Shown here: in pieces, positions 11,960-24,296 of the stretch
How positions within the stretch are numbered: position 1 is the first letter of the stretch
Layout of the letters: every line of letters begins with the position of its first letter
Assembly: GCA_036362985.1 (NCBI GenBank)
Contig: JAYGXS010000010.1
Location: 1,371,512 to 1,435,511, forward strand
Direction: 5' to 3'
From: Ligula intestinalis
Taxonomy: Eukaryota > Platyhelminthes > Cestoda > Diphyllobothriidea > Diphyllobothriidae
DNA: 64,000 nucleotides
Made by a program: the position numbers and the translations under genes
The notes under the pieces: generated by a model
Database searches by the model: none
Told to the model about the DNA's origin: nothing
What the model saw: only the letters and a program-made list of their open reading frames with translations

Positions 11960-13040
11960 TTGAGCAGATTCTGCAACTGATTTTCTTATTGTGGCTGTGT
12001 TTTACAAAGATTTAGTAACATTTATTCACCGGTTTCTAAAACAACGTGAGAATACACGTCTTACGGATTTGAAACGTCCACGACGGGTGAAACGTCGGGC
12101 CATGCCTTCATCGTTTCCTGCCACTACTCATGATGGTGATGACGATTCTGCGGTTTTTAAGGGCGATGATTTGGTTTCACCAGCTGCTATTGCATGTTTT
12201 TGTGGGAAAACGAGGAAATAAACATGCATGAGTATGAAACTCAACAGCTGCCTAACTAGCCGACATGTGAGGGCAAAAACACACTCAATGCATAATCAGA
12301 TGAAGCTTCCCTTGCGACTAGAATGTTTCTGCTGTGAGTTAACGCTTGCTGACAGGCTAGAGCCGATACCGTCCCCGGCAACAGTGGCATTGTGGGAATT
12401 TTGGGAAAATTCCCAGTAATCCAGGGCTGGTGGCAAAAATGCCATGGGCTCTAACGGCATCGTTCTATCATCGTCAAGGTATTGCCACCTGCTGCCAATG
12501 AGGATTGGAAAAAGATCCCGTTTTCATAGTAATTATAGCAATAAATCGAAAATTTTTGCGGCCGTGGCTTTTCTTTCCCCATTTGCACATGTCCCGAAGG
12601 ATGGTCCCTGATATCGGTGGTTATCTTAAAGGATTGGCAAAAATTGGCAAAAAATTGACATCGCCTGGTGGTCTACAATTCTGTGGTCTATAAGTAGTAA
12701 CGGTTTAAACAAAGTCATTAAGCACAACAGCTTGCGAAACCTAAAGCAGAAAGTGAAGCATAGGCAGCGTGGACCCATTCTAAAGGTAGCATTATATGTT
12801 AAAAAAATCATAATTTTCCTTGTATGTTCTATGATGGGAATAGTGGTTGTAGAGAGGGGCAACTTGCGGATGATTTTATAGCAGAAATTCTGGAGTTGGA
12901 TCTTTCTGGTTCTAAGATATCTACAACAAGTAAAAATAACAGTAGAATGATGGTGTAAAAAAAAAACATTTCGAACTTACGCATGCATGCAGTAGCGTAC
13001 ATGTGGGTTCGGATAATAATACAAAACACTGCTCTCTTAC
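11960..13040 (-). repeat. Unknown gene-derived repeat, copy 2
   Basis: This minus-strand copy has an exon-1 end near 13010 (LLLSEPT, then GTACGC) and exon 2 near 12910-12830 (DILEPE, SRISAIKSS). A third exon at 12700-12290 ends in EFSQNSHNA and SSRKGSF followed by a stop. A one-base deletion near 12500 breaks exon 3. It is closest to copy 5, with which it shares the QQKHSSRK ending. Function unknown. Confidence 0.65.
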
Positions 13041-14440
13041 AAAAATATACTTCTACCTTGACTGATATTTTTCGTAGATCTTGATTAATCAAAGAAAAAA
13101 CAGTATAAGAAGAGCTTTAACGCATACACAAAAGTCTAAGTGTTAAATGCAACTGCTTTTCTTCAAACTGTCAACCTTAGCCCAAAAACGTAGTTTAGTA
13201 GCAGGGTACGCGTCTCACATGTGATAAAAGTTGACGCTGCCAAGTTTGCAGGATTGAGCCCAAGTTTCAGCAATATTAAATGCGATGTTGGCTATGTGAG
13301 GAATTTTTACCCCGCAATCAGTAGTTACTGATCCGTTATTAAAACGGCAGTACGCCAGCTGCACAGAATCAGCTTGTGCTGATTCGACTGTTTAGCTACT
13401 GGCACTGATGTCCAGTCTTCCTTCTAATCTTGACAACTTCTTGAACCCACTTCTTATTTAATGCCTCTGAAAAACATCGAACTCCTCGAACGCTAAAGAG
13501 ATGCACCTAAAAACGTATTTTAAAAGTCCATTGAATTAATACTAGGCTTCGGATTTGCTTTTGGGTAAAATTTTTTGCAGAAAACTCTTCCCATTATTAA
13601 CCATAAAAGACATTTAATTTTAAATGAAGGTTTAAACCTGGTCTTAATAGCATTGCAGAATAAAATACTACAGAGCCCGCTTTACATGCCTCACGGCAGA
13701 TTGGTTTTAGTTGAGGTGATGACGTCCTATCGGCACTGAAAAGCCTGAAAAATTTGGAAACGGTTAGAATAGTAAAAATAGAATAGTTAGAATAGTAAAA
13801 ATAGTAAAAATAGGCATATTCAGATTTAGTGGGTGTGCAATATATTTGATATTCATTACTCTGTCTAGTTTTAAGAAATGTTGTAGTTTCGGCAGATTGC
13901 AGACATTTTGAATAAAAAGCACTAGAAGTTGAATCACTTTTTGCGGTAAGGTGGCCAGATTAAGCGAAGAAGTGCAAATTAAATTCATTTATCCAAGGAC
14001 CTTTTACGACCAGCCTGCCTCTGTTGTATCTTCGCTCATTCTCTTACGACTCACATCAATTACTACAACTTAAATATCCCAAAATGGATATCAGTCAAAG
14101 CCACTGAAGCGATGGCTGAAGTGCCTCAGCTGAACGTTAAGGCAAGTCAAGGCTAGACATTTCAAATCCGGTCCACAGTAGGAAGAGATGCACACTTTTC
14201 GGGGACATCAGGCGCCCCTAAAAATTTACTCGACACCAATGCACTAACGCGGTCTGCCATTAAATTGTTTGAAAAGTCACGTGGAATAACTAGCTCAAGG
14301 TCCATTCTTGGTAGTTATACCACTTTCACCTTTTGATAATGGCTAATTCTTTAATTCACTTCTTGTTTTTCTCCCTTTAAAGAAACGGAAAATGTAGACT
14401 GCTATAGCAAAATATATCTGAACTAATGTTATGCTGTATT
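13040..14440. other. No identifiable feature apart from a short minisatellite
   Basis: No coding similarity recognised. A local AATAGTAAAAATAG-type repeat occupies 13763-13812. Confidence 0.4.
13763..13812. repeat. Short AT-rich minisatellite
   Basis: Imperfect tandem units of the type TAGAATAGTAAAAA, about 50 bp in all. Confidence 0.8.
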
Positions 14441-14469
14441 ATTAAATTGTTAATTAAATTTTGTGGGAA

Positions 14470-15860
14470 ATATCAGCCCAGGAATAAATATTTAATATCA
14501 ACGGAAGAGTGCTGCCTATTGTCGTCGGAGATAGGAGGTAACTCAGGCCGGCGTGCATGTGGAAGGTGGAAATATTAATTTTTTTGTAGAGTGTCAGCCT
14601 ACTGTTGTCTTCATTTCTTGTGGATAACCTAGGGCAAGAAATTTGCAGTGCCAGTGTTTCGACGATAAGTTCACCCTTACATTTCACCTTGAAAAACAAC
14701 CATCTATTGTAGGCCATGCACAACAAAATATTAATTCAGTTAACATGAAATGCTATTTTTCAAATTTTTCTACTGTTATTATATTCGTGTTGAACGCACG
14801 AACTTTGACCTGCTTGTTTATATAGAACAGTTATACATAGTTTCCAAGCTATTCTACTGAATGACCCTTCAGTTTGACAGTAACTACTCATAGACGTCCG
14901 AAATGCACAACAGCCAGGGAATTTCGTTTTGGCAAAAGCGTAGAAAATAACGAGAGAGAGAAAGAGGACGCCTACAAGCAGAAGATCCGCAGCTGACCCG
15001 AAGGACCTAAATAGGCCATACTGCTACTATTACTATCAAGATAAGACCTTAGTTCCGATCCACATTGAGAACAGGCGTCAAGCAATTGATGATGATCGAA
15101 AAAAAGGTCCATAGAACCGAACGCCTTCTTGCCACCGGTGCTTGCGAATTGGGACTTTTCCCAGAATTCGCACAGTGCGGCTGATACCGGGGGCTGTATC
15201 GGCTCTGGCGTATTAGCAGGCGCAATGCCAGCTCGGATGCCTTCTAGTCGCAAGGGAAATTTCAATTAGTTATACAGTGATTGTTTGTTGCTCTTAAAAT
15301 CTGGTTAGTTAGTCGGCTCTTAAAAGGACTATACTAAGTCATGTTTATTTCCTCATTTCCGAGAATAACGTCCAAGGCCAGCTGTAGACTCAAAATCATC
15401 GCAACGGCAAGATCACTACCATCATCGTCATTAGCAGTGGCAGTAGAAGATAAAAGCACGGTCGAAATTTTCATGCTTCCTGGAGGTTTCAAGCCCGCCG
15501 GAGGTCTTATCCCGCGTTGTTTTGATGTCATCGAAAATTTGCCAAATGCAACCATAATAAAGATATTTTTGCGGAATTTGCGGGATTAAACGCACCATTT
15601 AGGTATTAAGAATGCAAATTTTCCTAATTTTCCTTAAAAAAACGTTCGAGGGCAGCTGAAGACTCAGAATCACAATCATCATCATTAGGGGTAGCAGGAG
15701 AAGATTAATACTTAGCTGGACGGTTCAAAGCCATCGTTTGATTTAACGGAAACTTTTGCCAAATACAGACACAATAAATGAATCAGTTGCAGAATCTGCT
15801 AGATGAAATGCCTAATTTAGGTATAATTAAGAAGGCCAATAATACTAAATGAAATAAGCT
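14470..15860 (+). repeat. Unknown gene-derived repeat, copy 3 (with internal duplication)
   Basis: The plus-strand exon-1 end at about 14480-14535 reads LLSSEIG before GTAACT. Exon 2 near 14625-14700 reads DNLGQEI and SVSTISSP. Exon 3 (about 14870-15268) contains a tyrosine run, PIHIENRRQAIDDD, then LANWDFSQNSHSAADTG and SSRKGNFN-stop. A frameshift sits in the A-run near 15100. Downstream, the serine-rich 3' module (LPSSSLAVAVED) is present twice, at 15341-15590 and more decayed at 15600-15860, so this copy has an internal tandem duplication. Confidence 0.65.
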
Positions 15861-16124
15861 TACCCGTAGTTGTACTTTTTGACCCATAATAAATGATGCC
15901 ATCTGTAAAAGTCACTGAAGCGCTGCAAAAGGCAATTTAGGCGTCTCATTATCCGATTTTGCATCCTATATAACTTAAATCGAGGTTAAATTATATAAAA
16001 TTGGCAACGCAACAATTATATCGCCTGGCATTTCCATGTAACACTGGGATTTTGTCAAAAATGCTTGAAATCATGCCGTGATTTTTATTATACCATTAAT
16101 TAAAGTGTGTGGGGAAACGTCAAC

Positions 16125-17260
16125 ACAAGTATTAATATTTTATAGCAGCCGAAAGGTGTCCCCTGTTGTTATCAGAAACAGTAGGTAAGCTAGTGCATGC
16201 ATATGTTAAGCAAAAACGTTCATTTGTTTTGTAAAACATCAGTCTACTGTTGTTTTCATGCATTGTATATAACCTACGGCCAGAAATTCGCAATATCAGC
16301 GTTAAGGCCAAAAGTCCACCACAAAATGCATCCTGGAAAACATTATTTCATGCTAGGCTATGCAAGAAAAAATAAATTCACTTAACATGTAATGCTATTT
16401 TGTAAATGTCCCTACTCTGTCTATATATATTTCAGTAATCTGTAGATTTTACAAGGTCTTGCTATTCATGACCCGTTCGTTTGACTGTAACTACTAAAAT
16501 GCATGACGGCAGAGAATATCGTTTAGACAAAAGCCTAGAAGATAAAGAGGATAAGAAGAGGCCTGCAACCAGGAAATTTTCAGCTGACATGAAGGACCCA
16601 AATCAGGTATATTTCTATTATAAATACGGGAACTTAGTTTCGATTCACATCGAGAACGGACGTCAAGAAATTGGTGACCGTAGAAAAATGTCCACAGCAT
16701 GGAAAATTTTCTTGCCACCGGCACTTGCTAATTAGGATTTTTCCCAGAATTCACACAGTGCGGCTGGTACCGGGTTCTGTATCGGCTGTGGCGTATCAGC
16801 AGGCGCAATGCCAGCTCGGAGGATTTCTAGTCGCAAGGTAAATTTTCATTTGCTACCCTGTGAGTATGTTGCAATCCTTAAAATCCGGTTAGTTAGGTGG
16901 CTCTTAAAAGGAATATAATTAGTATTTGCATATTTATTTCCTCATTTCCAAGGAGAACGTTCAAGGCCAGCTAGAGACTCGAACACAACAGAAAGATCAC
17001 CATCATCATCATTAGCAGCAGCAGGAGAAGATGAAGGCACCGTCGGACTCTTCACGCTTCGTGGACGTTCCAAGGCCATCGAAGGCCTAATCAAACGTTG
17101 TTTTGGACAAAAGTGATTTAACCTCATCGAAATGTTGCCGAATGAAGGAATTAGTTGCGGGATTTGTTGAATTAAAAGCACCATTTAGGTATTCTTAAGA
17201 ATGCCAATGGTACTGAACAAAATAAGCATACTTGTAGTTTTTAGTTTTTTAAAAGAAATA
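16125..17260 (+). repeat. Unknown gene-derived repeat, copy 4
   Basis: The plus-strand exon-1 end near 16130-16182 reads CPLLLSETV and is followed by GTAAGC. Exon 2 (about 16268-16370) reads NLRPEIRNISVKAKSPP. Exon 3 (16481-16860) includes a KKRPATRKFSAD stretch, a tyrosine cluster, VSIHIENGRQ, an in-frame TAG at about 16733, and then DFSQNSHSAAGTG. The 3' serine-rich module lies at 16930-17180. It is closest to copy 3. Confidence 0.65.
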
Positions 17261-18600
17261 ATGCAATCTCTGAAAGCCGTTTGCTTAATCGTTATCGGTG
17301 CATATATCACCCTATTTTGCGGTTACCTCCAATAAAGGCTTCTCGACAGAATCCGAAACGTCAGGCAAAAAATCTCTCGTTGCAGTGATCGCATCTTCTA
17401 CTTCTAATGCAGTGGTGCGCGTAGCTTCCGCTATTTGGTATAATCTTGACAGAGCAATCCGCAGTTTGGCGCCCAAGGCCAGGATGCTATACTGAACCCT
17501 CCTCAACCACGAAACCAACACAAATACGCGGACCATCTTCCGGTGTCGGTGGGTGGGGGAACATTGACTTTAGTGAGTACAAGACATTTCGATGGATAGT
17601 AAAAATAGAAAACCAAAAATATACAGGTCACAATTAAGTATCGAACATATTGACCCCTAGCATGGCAGTCTATGGCCTCTACACTAAGAAAGCGCACGGT
17701 TCGTTTTTGTTTCAGCCAAAGACTCATCAGGCAAAATCGCAAATCCGGAATCACTGGACTGGACAACTAAGTTACTGTCCAAAACGTCCACTGACATTGC
17801 AAAGTGAAGAACACCAGCAACCGAGACTATCCACCTCTGTTGAGTCACCTTAAAAATTTATTTTCGCCGTGGTGTTGTGCTTTACGGAGGGAAATTACCA
17901 GGGTCACATGCAATTTCGGGAGGAGTTTATGATTGCCGAAATTATTAAAACCTTTCAGGAGGTTGACGCGAGAGAGGCCTTTCAAGTCATATACCAGGCT
18001 CGGACACACTATTCTAAAGGCCTGCGCAAATGGGTGCTCACCACAGTCGAAGCAGCGGCAATCCGCTCAACATAGCCCGCTCTCTGCTGTCAAAAGACGC
18101 TGGTAGCCGCAGTTTGCTTACCCTGGCCAACTACCCCAGGTCCACCGGAACAGACACCCCCACCAACTACGCACGCCGACACTGAGAACACCCCTCCCTG
18201 CCGCCTGTTCCCTGCTTGCCGGACAGGCCAGAACCCGTATGCGTGAGACGGCGGAACACCGCGATGACTAGGCGGATAGGCAGCTACCGATCGCTGTACT
18301 GATGGCACATTTAGTGAGGCAAGACTTGCGAACACAGACCACAGAAAATCTCAAATCACGTAAAACGTGGTTAAACCATGCAAAGTTGGCAGCGCCAACC
18401 TTAACCTCGTGTTGGACACATGCTCTGCTACCACGCTACACTGCTTGATCGAAGGTAGACAGTTCAAACCCGAGACCGAAAAATCGATTACCTCGGATGA
18501 CAGGCAGATTCATACAGCACTGATAATTCTACGAATATGTTCGAGCTCTTTTTATGCCGTATTATTCTATTATTTATTAAGTTCTATGAGAAATAGCAGC
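17260..18600. other. No identifiable feature
   Basis: Several ORFs of 60-87 codons occur on both strands without recognisable motifs. The stretch 18080-18300 is markedly richer in C+G than its surroundings. Confidence 0.4.
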
Positions 18601-18605
18601 AGCGG

Positions 18606-19748
18606 AACAAATATTTAGTTTGAAGATTGCGTATACAGCAGAATTTAATGGAACAATAAATGTCTCGAGAGCTCATCAGCTTCGTCTACTCGCTGCATAA
18701 AGTGAGTGACGTATGAGAAAATACAGAATTTAATTCATACAGTTAAACGAATCAAAACCGCAAGGTCACAAGAAATGGACGAAAGACAATCAATAAAGAA
18801 AGAAAGTTAACCGCAGTGGGCAGCGTAAACTGTATAAAAACGTCTTAGACAAGAAGGTGTAGCGACCCCTTATTCTCAGTCATGCTTCCCTCGGACGCCA
18901 CGGGGACAAGATCACTCTATGTATGCGTTTGCAAGACGCCATAGTCAAAGCCGGCACTCAAGGTCGGGACTTGTCTAGGTCTCACTAGCCAACCACTTCT
19001 CAAGGTCAGACCAGCGCATGAGATGCGGGACATTTGTTTACGCTCATTCACTTCCAGAGCCGACGACCCACTGTTCGGTTGTAGCTGTCCGGATCCAGTG
19101 CTTTACTTGCCGGACTATGCCTCTGAACTCCGGCCCATCCATGGCTGGACTACACTTGTCTGGGAGTCACCTGCATGTTACTTACATTCTACGCTTGTTA
19201 TCTCTCAGTACATTATCTGTAACACTTTGGCCTTTCACGCCTTATACTGTCAACTAACTTATGAAATGTTGGGATACCTTCTACCGTCTAGTATCTGGCT
19301 AAACCACATCGTATCCCACAAAGGCAAAAAAGTTGGAAAGGGGAATGTGCAAGCAGGAAGCCGGTGCTACCACGGCAGAGGTAGATTCACCACGTGCTCC
19401 AGTTGTTCACATAGGTCAGGTTTAAACCGCCGTTTGCAGTCTGCCCCCAGGAAGCGCGGTAGCACTAGCTCCCTGTTAATACATTCCTCTTTCCAACTGT
19501 TTGCCTTCTTGCCTTAGAAGTTTTTATACCATTTTTGCTGCCCACTGCGTTTAACTTTCTTTCTTTATTGATTGCCTCTCGACCATTTCTCGTGACCTTG
19601 CAGATTTTAATGTTTTATTGTATGAATTCAATTCTGTATTTTCTCATTCGTCTCTTACTTTTTGCAGCAAGTAGACGCAGCTGATGAGCTCGCGCGAAAT
19701 TTAGGGTTCCATTAAATTCTGCTGTATACGCAATCCTCATATTTGTAC
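18606..19748. mobile_element. Foldback-like element with ~240-bp inverted arms
   Basis: The left arm (about 18606-18850) and right arm (about 19505-19748) are inverted copies. They share GATTGCGTATACAGCAGAAT at the outer side and the reverse-complement pair AGAAAGAAAGTTAA / TTAACTTTCTTTCT near the inner side, with scattered mismatches. The ~650-bp middle holds a 164-codon plus-strand ORF (19023-19517) with no recognised domain. The right arm abuts gene-derived repeat copy 5. No clear target-site duplication was found. Confidence 0.7.
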
Positions 19749-19764
19749 CTGGGAAAAAATGCTT

Positions 19765-20880
19765 CAAATATTTAGTTGCAAGAGAACAATTTTCACTATT
19801 ATTATCCGAAACCATAGGTAAGCTACTGCGTAAGTTGCCGTCTCTATTTTTTGCAGATATTTTAGAACCGCAAGTTCACCATGCAAGCGTTTCGACTGTG
19901 AGGCCGCCACCAAGTTTCCCCTCTCCAGCACCACTCCAATCATAAGATACACCAGATAAGGCACACATGCACTAAACATGTAATGCTACCTTTCGAATGG
20001 CTACCTTGCGATTTAGGTTTTTACGAGGTGTTGTGCTTAACGACTTTGTTTTAACGTTGTTACTTCGTCTAGACCGCAAAATTGTAAGACCGCCAGGAGA
20101 TGTCAATTTTCTCCAATCGTTGAAGATAACTACGGTAACCAAGGCTCGTTCTCCGGCATACTTGCAAATGGAGTGAAGAAAAAACTACCGCAAAAATCTC
20201 GTTATTACTATTGTGAAGACGGGACCTTTGTCCTTATTCACATTGAAAGCAGACGGCCACAACTTGATGACAGCAGAATGATGCCGTTGGAACCGAAGGC
20301 ATTTTGGCCACCGGCACTGTCCAATTTGGATTTTTTCCAAAATTGACACAATGCCACTGATGCTGGGGACGGTATCGGCTCTAGGGTGTCAGCAAGCGCA
20401 ATCCCACAGCAGAAGCATTCTAGTCGCACGGAAACTTTCATCTGGTTACACAGTGACTGTTCTGTCATCCTTGAAATTCGGCTCGTTAGGCGAATATTTT
20501 GAGGCCTATGCTTATGCATACTTATTTCCACGTTTCTAGAAATACATCTAAGGGCAGCTGGAAACTCCAAATCATCACACTCAACATAAACAGCAATATC
20601 AGCATCTTCATCATTAGCAGTGTCAGAGGAAGATGAAGGCCAAGCTGGACGTTTCAATACTCGTAGACGTTTCAAAGCCCTTAGGCGCCTATTCTCACGT
20701 TGTTTGGTTAACCGGTGATTTTGCCAAATGCAGCCACAATAAAGGAATCAGTTGCAGAATCTGGTAGATGAAACGCCCAATTTAGGTATGATTAAGAACT
20801 CTAACTGAACTTAATGAAATAAGACTTCCCATAGTTGTAATTTGTCTTCCATAATAAATGATGCCTTCTCTGAAAGCCTT
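19765..20880 (+). repeat. Unknown gene-derived repeat, copy 5
   Basis: Best preserved at the exon borders. The plus-strand exon 1 ends YLVAREQFSLLLSETI followed by GTAAGCTACTGC. An intron with a good acceptor (TTTTTTGCAG near 19855) leads to exon 2, DILEPQVHHASVSTVRPP. Exon 3 (about 20060-20345) reads CKTARRCQFSPIVEDNYG, then a YYY run, FVLIHIESRRPQLDD, and FWPPALSNLDFFQN before a stop. Downstream text (IGSRVSASA, QQKHSSR) continues the frame beyond that stop. Unrecognised protein. Confidence 0.65.
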
Positions 20881-21719
20881 CTGCTTCATGGACATTCCAG
20901 ATCCCAATAAGACCGTGAATAGGCGTGCGAAACTTCTAATGGGCTTTATTTGCAGCACTGAGTTAGACCGCATTAAAGCATTCCTGCACGCCAGACCCAA
21001 TTGATCATGTTGGCAAGAGTTAGCTTTTGACGCCGCGGTAGTAGGGTTGAACTACAGTAGCCGCATAGTACGGTATGAAGGATGAAGTCACCTCTTGGAT
21101 AGATCATAAACTGATAGGATGAAAATTCAGGTCTGGTTGCAATAATCCAGCTAGTCTACTTCGACTTTATGTGTTAAATTTCATGACCTCAAGCTCAGAA
21201 TTAATAAACCAATTTCATTTTGAAAGATAAAACAGTTGTTGGGAGATTCGCCCACGAGGGGGGATACCTTGGGTTGCAGATAGAAGGTATTGGACCATAT
21301 GTTCCAGCAAACCCCCTACGACACATCTCCAATCGTCGGATGTTAATTTGCTACTTGTAGCCATCGTTGTGTCAAACAGCACACAAGTTATTAGCAGACA
21401 TTCCTTTAGTCTCCGTATGTATGCATTGGTGACAGAGTAATACTGCGTCGTCGTCGTCATCATCATTATTGCCTCCAGCGTTTTTAGGTGAGCGACTCAC
21501 TTTAGGGATGCTATTGTAACCTGTGCCAATTTTGTCTCGCCATTTAAGATGCTGACATTGTAGAGGGTGGGAAGGGGTAGTGGAGAAGGTCCAAAGGCTA
21601 GTGACAAAAATGGTCAAAGGTCTGGGAACAGTGCCCTGTGTAAGTATTTGCCCTTTTCTGCAGACAACTAAGAGGGGGTCTCATACTAACCTTCCGTATT
21701 TTGAATGGCCCGGATAGCT

Positions 21720-22000
21720 GTTTCATCCCCGATTATTTTTTACCCAAGCCAACGCATCTACGTTGCGCGGTCATCGCCTAAAACTACGTTTAGCCAAAAC
21801 AGGGATCCATGCAGGTAACTTTTTCTTCTATAACAGTTTGGAATGCTCCTTCCGAAGAGCTGCCCTCTCAACCCGTGTGAAAACGTTTAAGGCCAAAGTG
21901 CACATGCACCAAACATTATATTCACCAGTATCCATCTGACTCACGAGGGAGAATATTCTTGTGTCGCTACTTGTTCTAAGTGATAGACATATTATACTGT
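21720..22000 (+). mobile_element. LINE C-terminal fragment
   Basis: The plus-strand frame reads LRGHRLKLRLAKTG, then NFFFYNSLE, then TRVKTFKAKVHMH. This parallels the end of the 54.5-kb LINE ORF (LWGHSLKLK, FFSKRVVGAWN, LEGFKRKLD). Only the last ~80 codons survive, as expected for a 5'-truncated insertion. Confidence 0.55.
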
Positions 22001-22569
22001 TTATTTACATCCGTGTGCTTTTCGCTCTCCACTTGAATGTTTGAAGTATCTTTTTTTCATTTTTAATCCCTGTCCATGCATTTTTAGAGATCTCTTTACC
22101 AACAAAGAGCTCAAAGGCATTCACCTACCTTTTCGTCAATAAGCTGATACTCATACAACAAAATCCTTCTGAAATTATCAGCCTCTCCAATGGTTATGAG
22201 TTGTTTCCACCTCAAACTAAACAACGTTTTTACCGACCACTTCAAGAACGTTCCACAGTGTTTTTAAAATCTAGGCTTAAAAGTTCAGCTGTGAATAATC
22301 GTAGTGAGATTCGTCTGCACAGCACTACACCCAACCCTCTTAGCAAAAGAAACGAAATCTACTCTTTCGTACTGTATTTTTAAAATATACTTTGCTATAG
22401 CCCCGTATGACCTATCGTCTCCAAAGCAGCAGCCCATGTTAGCCGAGTGTGAAACAGGTTTAGTTGACGGTTTCACCATTCGAGAAACAACGGCTATATA
22501 CCTGTAGATTATTGATACAAGGTCGAGCGAGTTTGCTAATGTGCACTCTATTATTGCTAATAGAATTCA

Positions 22570-22800
22570 TTCATCCTGTTGTACCACGGCGGTCACTTTC
22601 GAGCCACGCCAACAGCCGCATAGTGGCTAGCAGTGCACACACATTAACACAGCCAGCAAAGACAACGGAGACTGGAATGACCGTTTCTGGCTCATTAGCC
22701 ATCATCAGCCAGCCATACCAGCCCCCAGGCGGTGCGCCACCCGAGACTCGAGTCCACGACCTAGTAGTCAGAAGCACAAGCTCTAACCATTTCCTGTCAT
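22570..22800 (-). mobile_element. tRNA-headed SINE with hammerhead core
   Basis: Read on the minus strand, an A-box-like TGGTTAGAGC (22789-22780) is followed about 20 nt later by a B-box-like GGTCGTGGACTCGAGTC (near 22761-22745). This is a tRNA-type internal Pol III promoter layout. Downstream lies the hammerhead-like core at 22708-22664. A tRNA-derived SINE with a hammerhead is the architecture of the schistosome Sm-alpha family. Here it is a single diverged copy with uncertain 3' end. Confidence 0.55.
22664..22708 (-). ncRNA. Hammerhead-ribozyme-like core in SINE
   Basis: The minus strand has CTGATGA, a fully paired helix II (TGGCT, loop AATG, AGCCA), GAAA, then helix III CGG...CCG closed by A-T, with T at the cleavage position. 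Compared with 134-190, helix III has changed from CAG/CTG to CGG/CCG, so pairing is conserved. Helix I pairing is poor (mostly wobble), so self-cleavage is uncertain. Confidence 0.55.
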
Positions 22801-22849
22801 TTTCGGATAAGCCATTCGAGATAAAAATTGATTTTTATCGCTAATATGT

Positions 22850-24290
22850 CTGGTATTCCGATTACAGAGGTTGCGCTTACCAACTACGAACTCGCATTTT
22901 CGTGCCGGTACGTGGGCGGCATATTCCGTCATCATCGCAAGAGACAGGCTATCAGGACTGCGTTCACGGCATCTTACCTGACATTCACTTTACAGAAGAG
23001 AAGATAAGACGGGCTGATGACCCTTCCTTGGCGTACTTTTACTGTGCAGACCCGATGGTGAGCTTAACACCAGTGTTGCGCGAGGAAATTAACACGGCGG
23101 CCAGATCAGGGAACTACAGGCATCATACAGACTGCCGAACGGGTGAGTGGTGGTACGCGTATGTGGAGCCTCGGCGCACGATCCCGTCTCCGGTCTTTCT
23201 GATTCCGTCACAGCTTTGGCTACATTAGCACAACAAACGCACGAAGATAAAGGACCGGCAAGACGCAATTTGGCGTAATTATAAAATGTCATTTCACGTG
23301 TCCCCCGCCTGTATGCAGACCGTACATAAGGCAAGCTTTTCACGGTTGATGTTACGAAGGGTCATTAGTCAAAATCGACCGAATTCCGTGTAACAACACG
23401 CCCGCCAGTGTACAGGCTAGAAATATGGCAAGATAGTCATGACTGATATTGCGGGGAGTCGGTTTGCTTTCCATTCGTCGGTTACATTTACATGTTGACC
23501 TGTCAAACATTTCTTCACACCAGCGTCAGTGATTCCAAATGAGTCCCTTTTACCGGTTTAATAGGACCATTGTTGCCTGGGTAAACCTAGCAGAGCTGGT
23601 CAAATGTGAGGGATAACCCTCGTAACACTCTTTCCTTGTAGCATTTCTACCGTGGGTAACGCAAATGGACAGAAGTAGAAAATTAAGGCACTCTGCCTTA
23701 CTTCTTATAAACGATGTATGAGAGGCTTGAAATACAACTACTTCAGCTTAGATCTTACGTAGGGCCATACAGACTCCGATGTGAATTGAGTAGATTTAAG
23801 CAAAGAATAAACTTACAAGAAATTATTTATATGTACACTTCTAAAATTTTTAGATAGAAGAATGGAAAAAAGTGGAACCGAAGCTATAGTAGACGCGGCA
23901 AAATGGTTTCTATGCGGTCTCTAGGCGCAAGAAATCCTAAGTGCACTCAAAAAGCACTTAAATTCCTCAGCCATAACACAGCATGTCAGCGCACTAGCCA
24001 AGAGAAAGAGGGCACAAGTCTGAGAACTTAAAAACACAAGGATAAGAGCCTGTCCCGTAACGCGATTTTTGAGCGCAATTCTAACATAACCACGTTGTTT
24101 AGCAACAGTTCAATCATTTAGAAAATATATATGTATTTTAATAAGTTCAACGGTTTATTTTGATAACATTATGTATTGTAAAACACGAACGCTCCAAGTT
24201 ATTAGACAGGAACAGACTCAAGTTTTAAAAAAATTCAAAAAGTAATGAGCACCTTTTCTGTCCTTTAAAGGAATACAAGAAGAAGGCTTA
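22850..24290. other. No identifiable feature
   Basis: A 108-codon ORF at 22902-23228 and others show no known motif. No repeats stand out. Confidence 0.4.
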
Positions 24291-24296
24291 ATTTAT
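24290..24296 (-). promoter_or_regulatory. Polyadenylation signal of the KLHL gene
   Basis: AATAAA on the minus strand overlaps the TAA stop codon (GTG TAATAAAT), an unusually short distance between stop and signal. Confidence 0.6.

Noticed and set aside
19023..19517. 164-codon plus-strand ORF in the foldback loop
   Set aside because: No recognised motif and an alternative overlapping ORF of similar quality; not annotated as a gene.
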